Of a DNA stretch of 64,000 nucleotides, positions 43,953-57,977 are shown piece by piece. The DNA is from Glandiceps talaboti. Taxonomy: Eukaryota; Hemichordata; Enteropneusta; Spengelidae. The DNA is taken from positions 27,263,380 to 27,327,379 of the forward strand of contig NC_135551.1 of assembly GCF_964340395.1 (NCBI RefSeq), read 5' to 3'. The first letter of the stretch is position 1; every line of letters starts with the position of its first letter. The notes below the pieces were generated by a model. That model was given only the letters and a program-made list of their open reading frames with translations. It was not told the DNA's origin and made no database searches. The position numbers were made by a program, and so were the translations under genes.

Positions 43953-44910
43953 GTTCCTTTCTTAATTTTCACTTTTTTTGTCATATTTCAAACGTATTAG
44001 TACTATAATTGGCACTGTTTTCTTTGTGTGGCTTCAAGTGCATTTTTTGTCACAACTAGCCCTATTTCAGTTACACGGAGAGAGATTTGTTATTATGGGT
44101 AGTATCCAAACACAGTGTGAGACATGATACTACTTTGGAAACCAAGCTGTCGGTGTACTGAGATAAACACAAACTAAAATTATTGTTGTTGGATGTGGTA
44201 GATTACACAATTGGATGGTTACGGTATACCTCTGTTATATGGATATAATCATTGTGTAAGAAAGATAGTGTAAACACTGGAAGTCTCCAAAAATGTACAC
44301 TTCAAGATTATGGAAGTCATCAAAAATGCAAGCATACTTTAAGTTAGTATTAAACCAATGTCCATTCAATACACAGTATAATTCAACATGTCACAACATT
44401 TTTAATGTCTATGTCGGTTACCTCAGAGCTCAGTTTCCGCAGTATTAAATACAATGCCCATAACAATGAATCTTTCTATTGATATACTTGTTACACACAT
44501 ATAGAAAATATGAAATATGTGATACTACATACAAAACACAAGCCGTACCAAGCTGAATTAGAATGTTCAACGTTCACTCTCTGTCTTTCATTGCTATGAT
44601 AGTGGGTATTTATGTCATCACCATTGTTATACTTGAAGTACACACAGAACTGAATTGCCATTGTTAATCTGCAGATTATTTCCATATGTGTGTATCATAT
44701 CAACAAATGCTTCAATTTCAATTAAAGAAAGTTGTTCCGGTTTTCACTTCTTGTCTCTCAGAATCATAAAACATTCATGATATCAAACTCAGATAAAATG
44801 TAAACAGTATTAATCTTTGTATTATCGGCTCAAATGTTGGTCATGTGATTAAGATCCCTAAAAATAAGCAGAATAAAAGTCAGTGAAATAATAATAAAAG
44901 TCAGAAAATG
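43953..44910 (+). other. Taxilin 3' UTR (candidate)
   Basis: AT-rich sequence without coding signal. It ends at two candidate poly(A) signals. Confidence 0.45.
44872..44898 (+). terminator. Two AATAAA poly(A) signals
   Basis: AATAAA at 44872-44877 and again at 44893-44898, about 0.9 kb after the taxilin stop. These are the first closely paired canonical signals I see. Later ones, for example near 46120, remain possible. Confidence 0.45.
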
Positions 44911-45857
44911 TGTTCAACTTTTTGAAATAATGACTTTTTGGCTCATGTAATGTGTTACATTGACAGTTGTGAAATTGTCCAATTTTTGACAATGCTTTTC
45001 AGTGTTACACATCTAAATTTTGCTGTTATTATCTTTTCTATCAGTGAAATGGTCTTTCATCAACCTAAAATGGGCAATTTTTATCTGAAAATGGCACAAC
45101 TGAGGAAAATATGCACACATACTGTATACAGGCTGACAAATCTCTGTTTTGATGGATATACTAGTACCCAATACTAAAGTTTATCAAATGGCGCCCTCTG
45201 TGGTGTAAAAACTATCCCTTTCGTTTGAACCTGAGCGACAAGAAATTTACCAATTCCAATGACGTTCTTTTCATACTTTGAAAACCTCATCTCAACTTTT
45301 GATTAATTTCTAATGTTAATGATTTAACAATTGTGATAAGAAAACACTATAATTTTATGAAATGGTGTTTTTTGCCATATTTATCAATTTATTCCCTTGA
45401 AACACAAAAAATTAACAAATTATCCAGAAATGGATTGGACTTGTTTGAATGATCATCTGTGACAACATAAAGGGGCATTGGCTGAGTTTATATTGCTGCG
45501 GATACTGTTTTATGCAAATCAAAGTATACTTGCAGTATTCAACTTACTGAAGCAACATTACTGAAAAGCTGGGCATTTTCACCAAAGATTTATTTTTGCT
45601 AATTTCACTGGAAAACAAACACAAGAATAAGTAGTGACGAAAATGCCTTCATGTATATGAACACAATGTACCAGTCTGGTAATTAGTAAAAATCAGTCTT
45701 TGAGAACTAACTGAAACCTATACCGTAACATGGTTTACAGTGACTGGCTGTTGGCATAACTGGAGCCTTTTATTGAGACATAATACAAAATCAAGTGGAT
45801 GGCATAATTTAATAAACATACCAGTATGCTATACCAGTATGCTAACATACTATGCTG
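44911..45857. other. Intergenic
   Basis: No gene is seen. A GCGCCCTCT motif (45190-45198), core-like for CTCF on the minus strand, is present. A second such core lies at about 46258-46266. Confidence 0.4.
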
Positions 45858-45970
45858 TATCGTCGTAAACCACAGCCTCTTTTACGGCACCGTCCAAGAC
45901 GTGCCTGCCACCAAAAGACAGTAGAAAGAAATAACATCTCTGGTTTGTGAGAATGACTTTGCGGCATACC
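45858..45970. repeat. Repeat family Z, copy 1
   Basis: Contains TCGTCGTAAACCACAGCC, TTTTACGGCACC, and GAAATAACATCTCTGG followed by GAGAATGAC. The same order is seen at 51458, 52165, 52608 and 53384. Confidence 0.7.
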
Positions 45971-46655
45971 ATCAAAGATGCTGTTGGAGACATGTACACT
46001 TGAATAGTTTAATCAAAGTTTTATGTACAAAGTGTTTTCATTAGAATAAAAATGTTTATAAACTCATCTTGTGCCCTCTTAAATTGTCAGATTACTCCTA
46101 AATCTGTATTTAAAAAAATAAATAAAGATGAATTTTAAATGAAATAATCTATGAATAAAGACAGAGGAAGAATTGTGACTATAAAAAATGTGTAGACCAG
46201 TTTTGCTGTTGTCCTGAAACATCTGATATGGATTTATTTATCATTATTTCTTAATAGCGCCCTCTATGTCCAGAAAAGTCGAATTGGATGAAATAGAGCC
46301 TTGAGCATGTTGAGCGGACCTAGTCCAGGAGATAAACTAATAACTTTATTTCACCAATCAACTTTGTTTCTTTTACTACTGATTATGAATTGTCCAGATT
46401 AAGTCTGTTTCTTTCTTTGATATGTACAAGTGTCGGGGGAAATTAATGAATAAATTACAAGCAATAAATTGAATCTTGAGTTGTATGTGTGTGAAAGGAA
46501 TGCTGAATTTATCTACATGAGCATGTGTGCACATTAGGTTGATTGATATAACTCCAGAGACAACATATAATCATCACAACAGTTCTTACCCAAGCAATCA
46601 GATTTTATAATCCGAGTCAGATGACTCCTGCTTACATTGCTGTCTAACACTAGTA
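45971..46655. other. Intergenic
   Basis: AT-rich DNA without recognisable features apart from AATAAA-type hexamers near 46120. Confidence 0.4.
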
Positions 46656-46659
46656 ACAG

Positions 46660-46722
46660 TAGTGATTATGATGGTGGTGATGATGGTGATGATGATGGTG
46701 ATGGTGACGATGATGACGGTGG

Positions 46723-46753
<31 letters not shown>

Positions 46754-46797
46754 GGTGACGATGATGATGATGATGATGATGATGATGGTGATGTTAG
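46660..46797. repeat. (GAT)n/(GGT)n trinucleotide array
   Basis: Mixed GATGGTGAT units. The apparent Asp-Gly protein on one strand and Ile-Thr protein on the other are artefacts. Confidence 0.95.
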
Positions 46798-47685
46798 TCA
46801 TAATGACAATGTTGATCTAATGTGGTGGATATAACAAACAACACAGAAAAAATAATAAAAGCTGTCTTCAGTTAAAACAATTTCCTTAAAATTTTTTTGA
46901 TTTGATCCAATACATTCTTCAGAAAAAACTTCAAATTATAAACTCTGGATGTACCAGATGCCATACAGCTGATACGTATTAGGAGTGCACAACTATTAAT
47001 TATAGGTAGTATATATTTAACAATGTATTTAGGACAGTATTGTCTAAATAGCTGATAGTTTGTGAAGGTCAGAATGAATCAGTGTTGGATTAGTTACAAG
47101 TCTGTGTTAGTGAGCGAGTGGGCGAGAGACAGTGAGACACAAAAACACAGAGACAGAGCAACATGCACATAGAGGCTGACAGACAAAGATATTCAGATGC
47201 AGTTGATTTAGTTGATGTAAGAATGTTTCAAAGACATAAACATGTATTTCGGCACAGGATTTAGTTCAGCTGAGTGCAAATATATTTTTTGTCAAACTTA
47301 GTTCCGCTAACATACTTTATATACATGTAAATCAACTTGTGTTATAAATAGAGAATAGACTGGCGTCAATGATGTGAAAGTTTATCTTGTTTTTATTTCA
47401 ATTTAGCTTTTCATTAGATTTACTGTCTACCAGTTTTTTATATTAATATATCAAGAGTTATACTTTGTTTGGAATTTTATTTCCTATTTTTGATATTTCA
47501 TCTCTTTGTATCAAATGGACATCATGTGTCATGGATTATATGACCACTAACTTTATATGCACTTTTCCACACCTAAAGGACTCAAATAATCAAATGTAAA
47601 ATCAATGGACAGATTCCCATAGCACCAGTACTGGTAAACAGTGAATAGCCCTGTGTTGATTGTCATAAACGTATCCCCCCCACAC
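46798..47685. other. Intergenic
   Basis: No gene or clear element is seen. Short CACA/GACA-rich patch near 47130-47190. Confidence 0.4.
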
Positions 47686-47892
<207 letters not shown>

Positions 47893-48430
47893 GCAAGTGC
47901 ACTACATAAAGACGCACATACACACACGGTTTAAAAATCTATTTTTATCCCAGAATAAACTTTTGAACCTAAAATTCAAAAACACAGTCTCTTAGGGAGT
48001 CCATCTTTTGTGATGTGATTTAATACAGCAAGGCCATGTTATCTGAATAGACGATGTATAAAAACAGTTATTGATTCTTGCATACCCATGTGAATACAGT
48101 AATAACCTTCACCGATGTAAGGTTCAACGACTTATAGGGTATTGACACATACACATGTTATTTGATGTTGATATGTAGTGGCACCAAGGTCAATAATGTC
48201 AGTAATCTCAGTCCTTTCTCTTATATCAAGACACATGTATGTCAATCAGGTAATTTATAATATTGTATAACATGTGATGCCATAGTATCAAACCCCTATA
48301 ACATTGACTTGAAGTATTTATCCATAACATCAGTTCATATTTTCAACCTGTCTATCTTGTTATGGTCGCTGTGTCTGTTGTAACGTGTAGGATCATCTAG
48401 CCAGTGGTCGAACCTAATCAACATACAACA
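47893..48430. other. Intergenic
   Basis: No feature could be supported. Confidence 0.4.
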
Positions 48431-48884
48431 ATGTTCGACCAACTGTATCTCTTAGCCTGTCTCAAGCTGTGCTACAGATACCTACGTACTAGCAGCAATT
48501 GAGTTTCTCTATTGATCACAATGTATTCTTTCACTCCCTGATGTTTAATTAGTGTACATTTCACCAGACTAAAGAGTCTTCAGGATAGCGACACTGAAGG
48601 ATATCTAATCTGGTATAATAAACAAAGTTGCAATGTTGTATTGTGTTGTAGTTGTTAATTTAACAACAAATGTTGGCCTTGTTTTTTTTTTAGTCTGAGT
48701 GAAGTGAGAGTGTATGTGTCGTATTATCTGTGTAGTGACTAACCAGCCTTGGTATCATCAACAATTTGTTTACAATTAAACATCAGGGAGTGAAAGATTA
48801 CACTGTGATCAATAGAGAAACTTGCTGCCAGTAGGTAGTTTTAGCACAGCTTGAGATAAATAAGAGATACAGTTGGTCGAACAT
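48431..48884. mobile_element. Foldback element with inverted ends of about 130 bp
   Basis: ATGTTCGACCAACTGTATCT at the left returns inverted at the right end. The arms share TCTCAAGCTGTGCTA, TTTCTCTATTGATCACA and CTTTCACTCCCTGATG. There is no transposase and no clear target duplication. Confidence 0.75.
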
Positions 48885-50295
48885 TAATAGTTGTAACACA
48901 AAGTTCACGTTAATTCTCCCCTGATTCAGTTTTCTAAACAGTGGCCCTCCCTCAATATTTGTTTTCTAAAACATGACCCTCCCCCTGTATTTCAACAACA
49001 TGGGTTATAATTCTGTCAAGTGAAAGGGGACTCAATCCCACAGCTGCCACCATATTGATCATTTTAATGCAATTGATTGTTTCCCGCGTTGATTATTTCA
49101 ATGACATTGGCTCTTTTTGACAACTACCACCAGAGTGATTTTTTCAGACACTGTATTAATTAATTAACCTCTAATTAACTATCTAATTGTCAGAGTTGAA
49201 TGTCTGACCTCCTAAAGACTAGACGAATGCACTACGAGCATTTTTATGGACCGAGGTCAATATGCCTAATAATTACCACACTGTTCTCACCTGTGAGACC
49301 CTGGACTCCTTACCTAACATCACAGCTAACAATACTATTGGTTCACTGCATTGTTGTCAGTAGTGATTTGACAGACATGCTGATATTCAATTACAGTAGC
49401 GGGCTTTGGCAGTGATAGATGCCAAATCACAAAACAATACAATGCTAGGTTATAAACTTAGTCAAATTTAAATGTGACCCCCCCCACCATTTTATTTTTT
49501 TAAATGTGGCCCTCGCAGAGAACCAATTTGTAAAATCTGACCCATCCACTAATTCCCCGGCCCTTCCCCATCAGTGATTACTGAAGACTCCCTTAATATT
49601 TGTACTGTTTTCACACGACCATCAAGCCAACGACTAGTAGACAGAGGTAATTCAAATTTAAATATGCTGAACCGTTTCAAGTAAACAACAACATGAACAG
49701 GCAAAAGCCACCACTGCTGTGGCTTCAATTTGCTTTATATGTATTACTACAGGTCTAGCTGGGGGAAAAAATGACGATTAGGAGTTCTTCCTTGATATAT
49801 TGTGTATATCTATCTGATCAGCAGCACTTGCCGCATTGCTACTTTATGCCCAACAATTAATGGTTTCCTCTCTGGACATCACGGAGAGTATTATTCTCCC
49901 AAAATATATTCATTACACCAATTATTCATATATTGTGCCTGCATTAACATAAATTGGACAATGTTTTTATATATACATATATCATAAAAGGTTTACACTA
50001 GGATCTCATCCCTGATACAATGGATGTAGTCAAGAAGTATTTCCGTCAAATTCAATGTCCGACGGAAAACGAAATAAAAGTTTGATCTCTCCCTTCCCCG
50101 TGTAATGAGTTACGTTTTTATTGAATATCTTGAAATTCTTTCTTGTCATCACTTTACCCTCTTGTTTGTTTACCATCATAACTCCTCTCCTCTCCTCTCC
50201 TTCTATCTGCCTCTCCTCTTCTATCTCCCCTGTCCCCTTCTCCCTTGCCTTTCTGTTTATTTATACATTTTAGTCTGTATATCTATTTCTATTCA

Positions 50296-50296
<1 letters not shown>
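48885..50296. other. Intergenic
   Basis: AT-rich DNA with several short C-runs (for example at 49477) and a CT-rich patch at 50180-50245. No coding signal. Confidence 0.4.

Positions 50297-50356
<60 letters not shown>
50297..50356. repeat. (CTGT)n microsatellite
   Basis: Fourteen or so uninterrupted CTGT units. Confidence 0.97.
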
Positions 50357-50358
<2 letters not shown>

Positions 50359-50818
50359 ATTTCTCATTGCATTCTTCCTTTGGTGGTAATTATGATTTTA
50401 ATCACTGACAGACTAAGAATTAAAACTGATAATGTAAATGACAATTGATTCTGAGTTAAATCTTCATCAATAACCCTCGCAATCAATATTGTGATCATTG
50501 GCGTCGTTGTCATAGCAACGTTATAAAAAAGTGTGTACGAACACGTTGTGGTGACAGTATGGAGAGTTATATAATAGAAGAAGCGACTGAAGCTTTCATT
50601 TTGGTTACGAAATGAAAATTAATTTTAGCTGTTGAATACATGGAGGTTAACGTTGACAATCAAATTCGTAGTAAATAGCACATGGGAATTTTAATGAATA
50701 CATAAATTAACAGATACTTTAGAAAAAAAATCCAATATATCATTATTGCGCCGATTATATTACGTAATGTTTCTGAAATTAATTCATTCATATTAATATA
50801 ACAAATGATACATCCAAC

Positions 50819-50853
50819 CATAGACCCTCCATCAACATAGTGGAGGGTCTATG
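50819..50853. mobile_element. 35-bp palindromic micro-element, copy 4, with 7-bp direct repeats
   Basis: CATAGACCCTCCA at the left and its complement at the right. ATCCAAC flanks both sides exactly (50812-50818 and 50854-50860). Confidence 0.85.
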
Positions 50854-50860
50854 ATCCAAC

Positions 50861-51288
50861 CTTCAGCTTACTGTTTCATAAATTTGACCATATTGGTGAC
50901 GTCATTGTCACGCATATAAAATGTCTTTTACTGTTGACACAATGCCAGATTAATGACATAGATATGACATTTGGAGTTACAGTGTTGTATTTTGTACATG
51001 TAGTTGGTTTTTAGTTCCTCCTAGCTATAGGCACATTGTTTACATTTTTAGTTCTGTATAATATATGTATAAAATGTCTTTCGGTTTCACTTCCCGTCCA
51101 GTGTTGAATGTTGTTGATATCTAGTATATAGCTGTACTACGTTTTAGATTTGAAGATGGCGTCAGTGAAATATTTGACCTTTGCTAGAAAGTGCGTGGTG
51201 ATAATTCAATCAGGTGACAACAAGATATGGTTAACCTGCATAGGCAAAGATGTGCGAGTGATGTGCGATAATCGGGAATAGTAGGTGA
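50861..51288. other. Intergenic
   Basis: No feature supported apart from AT-rich sequence. Confidence 0.4.
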
Positions 51289-51353
51289 TAGTGGTGGCGT
51301 TGGTGGTGGTGGTGGTGGTGGTGGTGGTGGTGGTGGTGGTGGTGGTGGTGGTG
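51289..51353. repeat. (GGT)n trinucleotide repeat
   Basis: About 18 GGT units. Confidence 0.95.
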
Positions 51354-51457
51354 CACGGGATTGGAATCCGTGAATAAATCATTGATAAATACAGAGTTGT
51401 CACTCTATTAAAATATTCTCATATTCATTACTGTTATATTAAAGGCCTAAACAACCC

Positions 51458-51546
51458 ATCGTCGCAAACCACGGCCTGTTTTACGGTAACGTTCTTAACG
51501 AGCCTCCCACAGGTATAACTCTAGCTTGCGAGAATGACATTACGTA
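51458..51546. repeat. Repeat family Z, copy 2
   Basis: ATCGTCGCAAACCACGGCC, TTTTACGG and GCGAGAATGAC in the family order. Confidence 0.65.
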
Positions 51547-52164
51547 CACCATCTATCTCCATCCTTCATTCCTTACAATATGGTTACACGTACATATTGA
51601 TAAGCTCGATAACACAGCAAGTTTGTTTGACATGTTCAGCAGTTTAATCAGGAAACGTAGTCAACACACTAGTGTGTTAGCTGTATGATACCATCAAAAG
51701 TTACATGTATGGGTAACAAAGGTAAATAGACCCCTGGTTCATTCCAACATGTCCAGGGTGTACACGTGCTGTTACTCATGTTACTGCTCGATAAAAGATC
51801 TAGTGATTACCAAAGTTACTAATGGCTTCTTTGCATGCAATGACATTATCTGACCATAAAGGACCACAAACTAAGTTTATACGAGTTTTTTGTAATATTT
51901 TGCTGCATATTATTCAAAAGTACTGGCAGTACAAAAGCATGCAAAACCATCATTTGCAAGTGACCGAACTCAAACCTGATATCAACATATAACTTGTAAA
52001 TGATTCGATGACGTAATTTGTTTAAATTTACATATACAAAATGTTGAGGAAATCGCCACCATGCAATCAACAGTTCTATCAATGGCAGAAGACAACTGTA
52101 ATGTTATAGAAGGCATACATCGTATTCTAAATAGTTTAATGGCGGTTTATGTAATCATTTTCAC

Positions 52165-52282
52165 CATCGTCGTAAAAACTACTAGCCTTTTTACGGCAGC
52201 CCTTAACAAACGTCCCCTTGTAGCAGAGGTATTATTTTTTTGTTGCGTCAGCAGAAAAATTGTACTTTGGATTGCGAGAATG
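52165..52282. repeat. Repeat family Z, copy 3
   Basis: ATCGTCGTAAAAACTAC, TTTTTACGGCA and TTGCGAGAATG in the family order. Confidence 0.6.
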
Positions 52283-52354
52283 TAAAAAGTTTGTAAACTC
52301 TTCTGTTTGTGTTTGCTGATTTATAGAGAAAAATCACACATACATGTATTACAC

Positions 52355-52584
52355 CACAGGGGCGTGTAATATTTCATAGATTGTTTGTTTTCCAGGTCTA
52401 CAGACTAAATATAACAACCTTTTGATTATATATTCCTACATGTAAGGGGAAGAGACTTAATATTTCTTCGTAGTTTAGAGATTGATACATTTGTAGCAGC
52501 AAGATTCGTGCGATATTTTCCTAAGAAAACAGCATTCTAAGCAATAAGAAAACAACAATCTATGAAATATTACACGCCCCTGTG
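52355..52584. mobile_element. hAT-like MITE with 8-bp target duplication
   Basis: Inverted ends of about 33 bp begin CACAGGGGCGTGTAATATTT. TATTACAC flanks both sides exactly (52347-52354 and 52585-52592). The 230-bp element has no reading frame. The 8-bp duplication and AGGGGCGT-like end fit hAT. Confidence 0.88.
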
Positions 52585-52607
52585 TATTACACCGGTCGCT
52601 TCACAAT

Positions 52608-52699
52608 ATTGTCGAAAACCACAGCCTCTTTTACGGCACCTTCCAAGAGGTGCGTCATTTCGCATGCAAGAAATAACAGCTCTGGTTATGCGAGAATGC
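52608..52699. repeat. Repeat family Z, copy 4
   Basis: TTGTCGAAAACCACAGCC, TTTTACGGCACC, GAAATAACAGCTCTGG and GCGAGAATG. The best match to copy 1. Confidence 0.7.
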
Positions 52700-53383
52700 T
52701 TCACAATTTAGACACAGGTTGTACATTATTTATACCCCATTCATCAGTTTACAAGGACATACCCCAATCAGCAGCTATTCAATAATGAAAACATTGACCC
52801 AATTTATTACTGTATTATTTCATTGTTTACAATTTATGTATGTTTTTCTAATCTGAAAGGCAATTACACGCTATCTAATTAAATCCTAGTTTACAAAGAA
52901 ATCGACTTATTAAAAAAATAATTGGAAGACACGTTTGTGAGAATTAGGTTAATTGCCTCATATTGTGTTTACGTACGAGTTCGGGAGACTTGATGACGTC
53001 ACAATCATGAAACACGGTTTGTTTTATTGATGATATTTCATTGTATTTCATTCACTAGGAGTATTCCTAAAAAAGATTAGCTGGTAACTATATGTGAAAT
53101 TTGTGTCTCTATGCTTAAATTTTAATGAGATATTTATCAATGTATTCATTCATATAAACATATGTTAAGAATGTGCAGGTATGGTCTTCCATGTCGACAC
53201 TATATGCTAAAGGCATATCATGTATATTGACACAACTGTTGGGAACCCCCCCCCCTCCCCCATATTGACATCCAATCCCTTGACATACCATTACATAATA
53301 TATCCTTGGCATATTGAACGGATACTAATCTAACATAATACTTTTGGAAACTGCTACCGAGTCACCATCTAATGCGTATTCCG
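52700..53383. other. Intergenic
   Basis: A C-rich run near 53246-53258. No coding signal. Confidence 0.4.
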
Positions 53384-53430
53384 TATCGTCGTAAAACGCT
53401 CGAAGCCACAGACCCCTTTGCGGCACCAAT
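53384..53430. repeat. Repeat family Z, copy 5 (partial)
   Basis: TATCGTCGTAAAACGC and CCCCTTTGCGGCACC. Only the head of the family is recognisable. Confidence 0.5.
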
Positions 53431-55628
53431 ATAACTCATTTATTCATTTACAATTTTTACGAGAGTTGACAATTACCTCCATTTTATCATAATTAGTATT
53501 TTGTACCTCGGTATATACAATGTCATTTATAAAGAAAAACGACAAATAAAAATAAAAGTTAGCAGCCAAAGTGTCATATTTTGTTCCCAACCTAAAACCA
53601 GAATGTTAGCATGATGATATATCTCACAGCTAGACTGATTGTTCCTACAAACCCTTACATGTCATCACACTGGTATTAGTCTACACGATAGCAACACTAT
53701 ATTACCGTATTGAGAATTTGAATACTTTGATATGATTGTACAATGTAGTTTTATTTGAAATCAACGGCTTATTATAACTGTGTTCTTTCTATGTAGTCTT
53801 CATATTTATCCACGTCTGCCTGCCTGTCTAATTGTCTTACATTGTACACCTTCCTTTGATGTTTTCGTTAAAAGAAACTTGAGTGCGTACTGATACACGG
53901 AGTTCGAAATTCGGAGTAAGAATCCGAGTTGATTTCCTTCACAATCTTTATAGTGTATCTATAGACACAAAGTGATCGATAAATACACAACTTTTGCATT
54001 AGTGCGAGTTTGCCGGCTGTCAAATCTGTTTTACTGGCAGTGTTTATTCTTCATCTCCTGTCGAGACAACACTCCATTCGTATTGTATCGATTGTATGAA
54101 GTTTGCTGGAAGATGTTGACACGGATAAGTATCGCAGTTAGACGAACAGTTTTAGGAAGAAACGACTTTGTCAAAGGGTCACAGGCCAGATCAGATCAGA
54201 AAATTTTCCTGCAATATTTGGTTTCACATGAAGAATTATTCCTTGTTTCAAATATTTATTAACATCTGTAACTAGATCTGTAGCACAACAGGCAGGCAAA
54301 CCGAATAAATATTTCGATTGTGTTTTGGGTGCACCCAAAAAGTACCATCATATAGACCACCTCCACCCACCGTGCCACCGTGACTGACATCTGAATCGTA
54401 GAAAAACCATACATTCATATTACCTGGCAATGCTATATGGCTGCTGTATGCTTTCAGGAAAAAAACACATAATACAAGATGACCTTCATGGAAGTATTTA
54501 TTATTTAGATAAAACTGTGTATCAAGGTGGGCCGTCACTTTTAACACTCATGATAAATTTCACCAGCAAAACCACATATAGACTGAACCAGAGTTGAAGC
54601 TGGTAACACTCAACACGTGATTCTAAATATGAATTCAATGGAAAAATGTAAATAGTAATTTATATTAGAGGACAATACACAAGGGGAAGTGCTCTATCGG
54701 TGTTTATTTCCCTTCAATATAACTTATCAACTCATCAGAATAGATTAATATAGTTTGATTCATGGGTGATTAGATTAGATTAGACTGAACAGTTCAATTT
54801 ATCGCGCCGTTGGCTACCAGCAAATATCAATCACAACTTGGCAACGTCAATATAACTCACTTCCGATTTTAGGTTTGAGGTTTTTTCCTGATACTGGTAA
54901 CGGTGTCTCACTGTAACATGATACGTATGTTATAACAAGGCATACATTTTTTTTTTTGGGGGGGGGGGGGTAATAAAGACAGTATTTGCACAAACGATGT
55001 ACGTGACATACCCTAATTTGCATTATTCCCATTATACATTTCATTGGTGCTTGGCGAAAAATATGCTGCAAGTTTTTGAACAATTGCAAATATTTTGCAG
55101 TAATTGAACCAGCATGTTCACAACGATAACAAGCTGTTACTGTATTTGTTTCGTTTGCTGTACGCCCTTCCATCACTGAGTCATCGGCTGTACTATGTGG
55201 CCCAAGTGGTTATGTCTAATGATGATTGCCCACATAGACTACATACATTCTAGTCTAGTCTGGCCAGTGGAGTATACATAGTGTACGTACATACCTAAGT
55301 GATTACAGTTGCAAAATTTCAGTGACAAAACTATTCAACAGATTAAAATTACAACCAAAACAGTCGATGTGATCAAACCTCAACTCTTGTAATGGGTGGA
55401 TGGCATTGCATTTTCCGAATCAGTGATAAAAATCTCTTATGTAGGAATACAGCTAGATCTCGCTTTGTTTATATTTCTTTCTTTCGTTTATTGTCGTTTC
55501 GTATTTATTTTTCTTCTTTTGTCGTTCTGAGAGTGATCGCTTCTTCCTATCAAGCCGATGAATTACAGAACGATAAAATAAATAAAGGAAATCTAGTAGT
55601 ATACCTACATCAAATGTTCACGAGATTA
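53431..55628. other. Intergenic
   Basis: No gene is seen. It holds a 12-base-plus G run after a T run at about 54947-54971 and an ATTAG-rich patch at about 54768-54785. Confidence 0.4.
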
Positions 55629-55656
55629 TGTTGTTGTTGTTGTTGTTGTTGTTGTT
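55629..55656. repeat. (TTG)n trinucleotide repeat
   Basis: Nine TTG units. Confidence 0.9.
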
Positions 55657-57672
55657 TACTTCTTGTCGACATACATTGGTATTATTCTTTTATTGTATTT
55701 CATTCTCTCTGTGAAACTTCACCTTGATGGTAGCACATACACACCATGTATGCAGTCGGAATGACGTCAGTACGTTACAGTATGTGTACTAGTACATCAT
55801 TTACCACGGTGTGATAGTATGGCAGTCAAGTCTATTAGTAATTACACGTAAAACCTATTACAATGTAGAAAATTTCTGCATATCCAATATTTAAAGGACT
55901 CCGATCATATACATAATAATAATTCACCACTTTATGACAAAAGTTTAATGTGAAAGTGCAAATATATGTATCATTTTCATAAAATTCTAAGCTATGTTTA
56001 GACCTGGGACACATATTTTGTCCTGTGTGACCCAGTGACCTACTTAACGTGACCTTGTAATCGAGGAATGTCTGTAAACACAGGTTCAGACGATAAAGAA
56101 AAGACAGCGAGATAGTGTGAGACCGATACAATTCTTTTGTTATGCAAATGATGTAAACATACTCCTTCAATCTCGTCTCTTTGAAAAGTCCCCTACATGA
56201 TAATTAAAACCTCTTGGCAATGGTACAGAAAGTACGATAGTTAGTGATGTGCATATTGGCACTGTCATTTGGCTTTCTGTCGAATGAGTTCGATAATTAA
56301 ATGCTTTTTTTTTTACATTTCAAAGTCCCCATAACGTGATGCTATTTGTAAGCCAAGCTTTCACACCACGGGTCACGCCACGTGGGGTATACTTCCAATA
56401 TATGCACTAATTTCAATAATTGTATCACAATGAATAAAGACAATGGAGATAAAGCTGAAAACAACAGGTGTGTGGTATGCGGGACCATAGATGCTGGACG
56501 TACAATATATATTTGTGACTACTTTCCAGTCCATAGTTAGTTTTATTCTAACATAAAGGATGTAATACATCATTCTACTAAAAGCCCCTAGGGGTGCTTT
56601 TATGACGACTTTGCAATTCTCTTTTGAAATGCATTCTGCTTAGTTAAGTCAATTGTGATAAAACAAACAAACAAACAAACAAACAAACAAACAAACACAA
56701 TCAAATTTACAACATAAAAGTATCACAAATAATGTCCTTGATTGTTGACAAACAACCACAAATACAAACAACCCAGATGTGCACCTTAAAAAAAACCCAT
56801 CACAAACAAATTGTGTTCTTGAATTTTTTATTGAACTTGTGCAAAAATGATCACAGAATGAAACACCATGAAAATACATAAGTAAACAAGACTTGTAGTA
56901 TAAATTATTTACAAGAGCCGTGTGTGAAAACTACATATACAAAACTATACTGTGCTGTTCAAGCTTACAAAGTTAAGGTGTATCATATGTGGCTTTTTTG
57001 TGTTTTTTTTCTTTTCTTTCTCATCAACAAAGAACCCATGGTAAATATTGAATTATTCATGTACTCTTTTCAAACCATTTCAAGCATCGACTTCAAATTA
57101 AACTTTGAAACTCTATATTTTCAAAAAACAATCCGTTATAGTGGTGACATAAAAGCAACCCCCCCCCACCTACCCCCATATCAGGTTAACTTGTTCTCAT
57201 ACTTGAATAAAAGTACAGATTTTGATTGTATGTTGATCTGAAACGTAACAATAGATTTTACCACATTCTTTGAGTGCTGGCTGATATCTATGGGTTTGTT
57301 TGGTTGTTGTTTCATTTCCTCAGATAAGCGGGTCCAGTTGTTGAGGTTAACTGTTTGAATAAACAGCTGTTAAAAGGCTTTATGGAAAATTCTGTTTCTA
57401 AATCAATAAAAATCTGGAGATCAATGGATCATTTAACCCCAATATATCTAATTCGAAAAAAACACTGTCGTAAAGTAAATAGCCATTCATGGTTTAGGAA
57501 ACTACAAATTAGTGAAAATCCACTCAAAATGACAGGAATATTCAAAATTTGTGAAAAACTCTAAAACAAATGGAGAATTCACTGCTGTTTTTATTAAAAC
57601 CTCACTAGATACTGTTACCAATGTGAACATTCACATTGCAGTTTAATTTGAATATTAAAAACCCTGAAATAA
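55657..57672. other. Intergenic, possibly the distal HECA 3' UTR
   Basis: Contains (AAAC)n at 56662-56697. TTTATT hexamers (AATAAA on the minus strand) occur at 56827-56832 and 57590-57595, and either could terminate a long HECA transcript. No coding signal. Confidence 0.35.
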
Positions 57673-57900
57673 ACTGTCATTGGCTATGTTGATCAGTATA
57701 CACAGGTGTAAAGTTGCATCATACTTGTCTCTTTGTCAACCAATAAACTACTAATTGGGATTTTCATAATGATCCTATTACCCAAAGCAACATAATAGAT
57801 GCATTTGCACATGAAGGGCAAACCAATGAAAAGTACTTTATGGTACAAAGCGATTGGTCACTTTTAATAACACACCTGTGAAATAGCCAATGACTGTCAA
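57673..57900. mobile_element. Probable foldback element
   Basis: CTGTCATTGGCTAT and ACACAGGTGT at the left return inverted as ACACCTGTGAAATAGCC and AATGACTGTCA at the right. Target duplication not identified. Confidence 0.55.
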
Positions 57901-57977
57901 ATCAGGATTTGACTGGCCAGTATGTTTTATTATTTACTCTGTACAATAGTGAAGACTACACATTCTGGGGTATAAAG

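Noticed and set aside
46598-46834. Poly-Ile/Thr and poly-Asp/Gly frames
   Set aside because: Artefacts of the GAT/GGT trinucleotide array.
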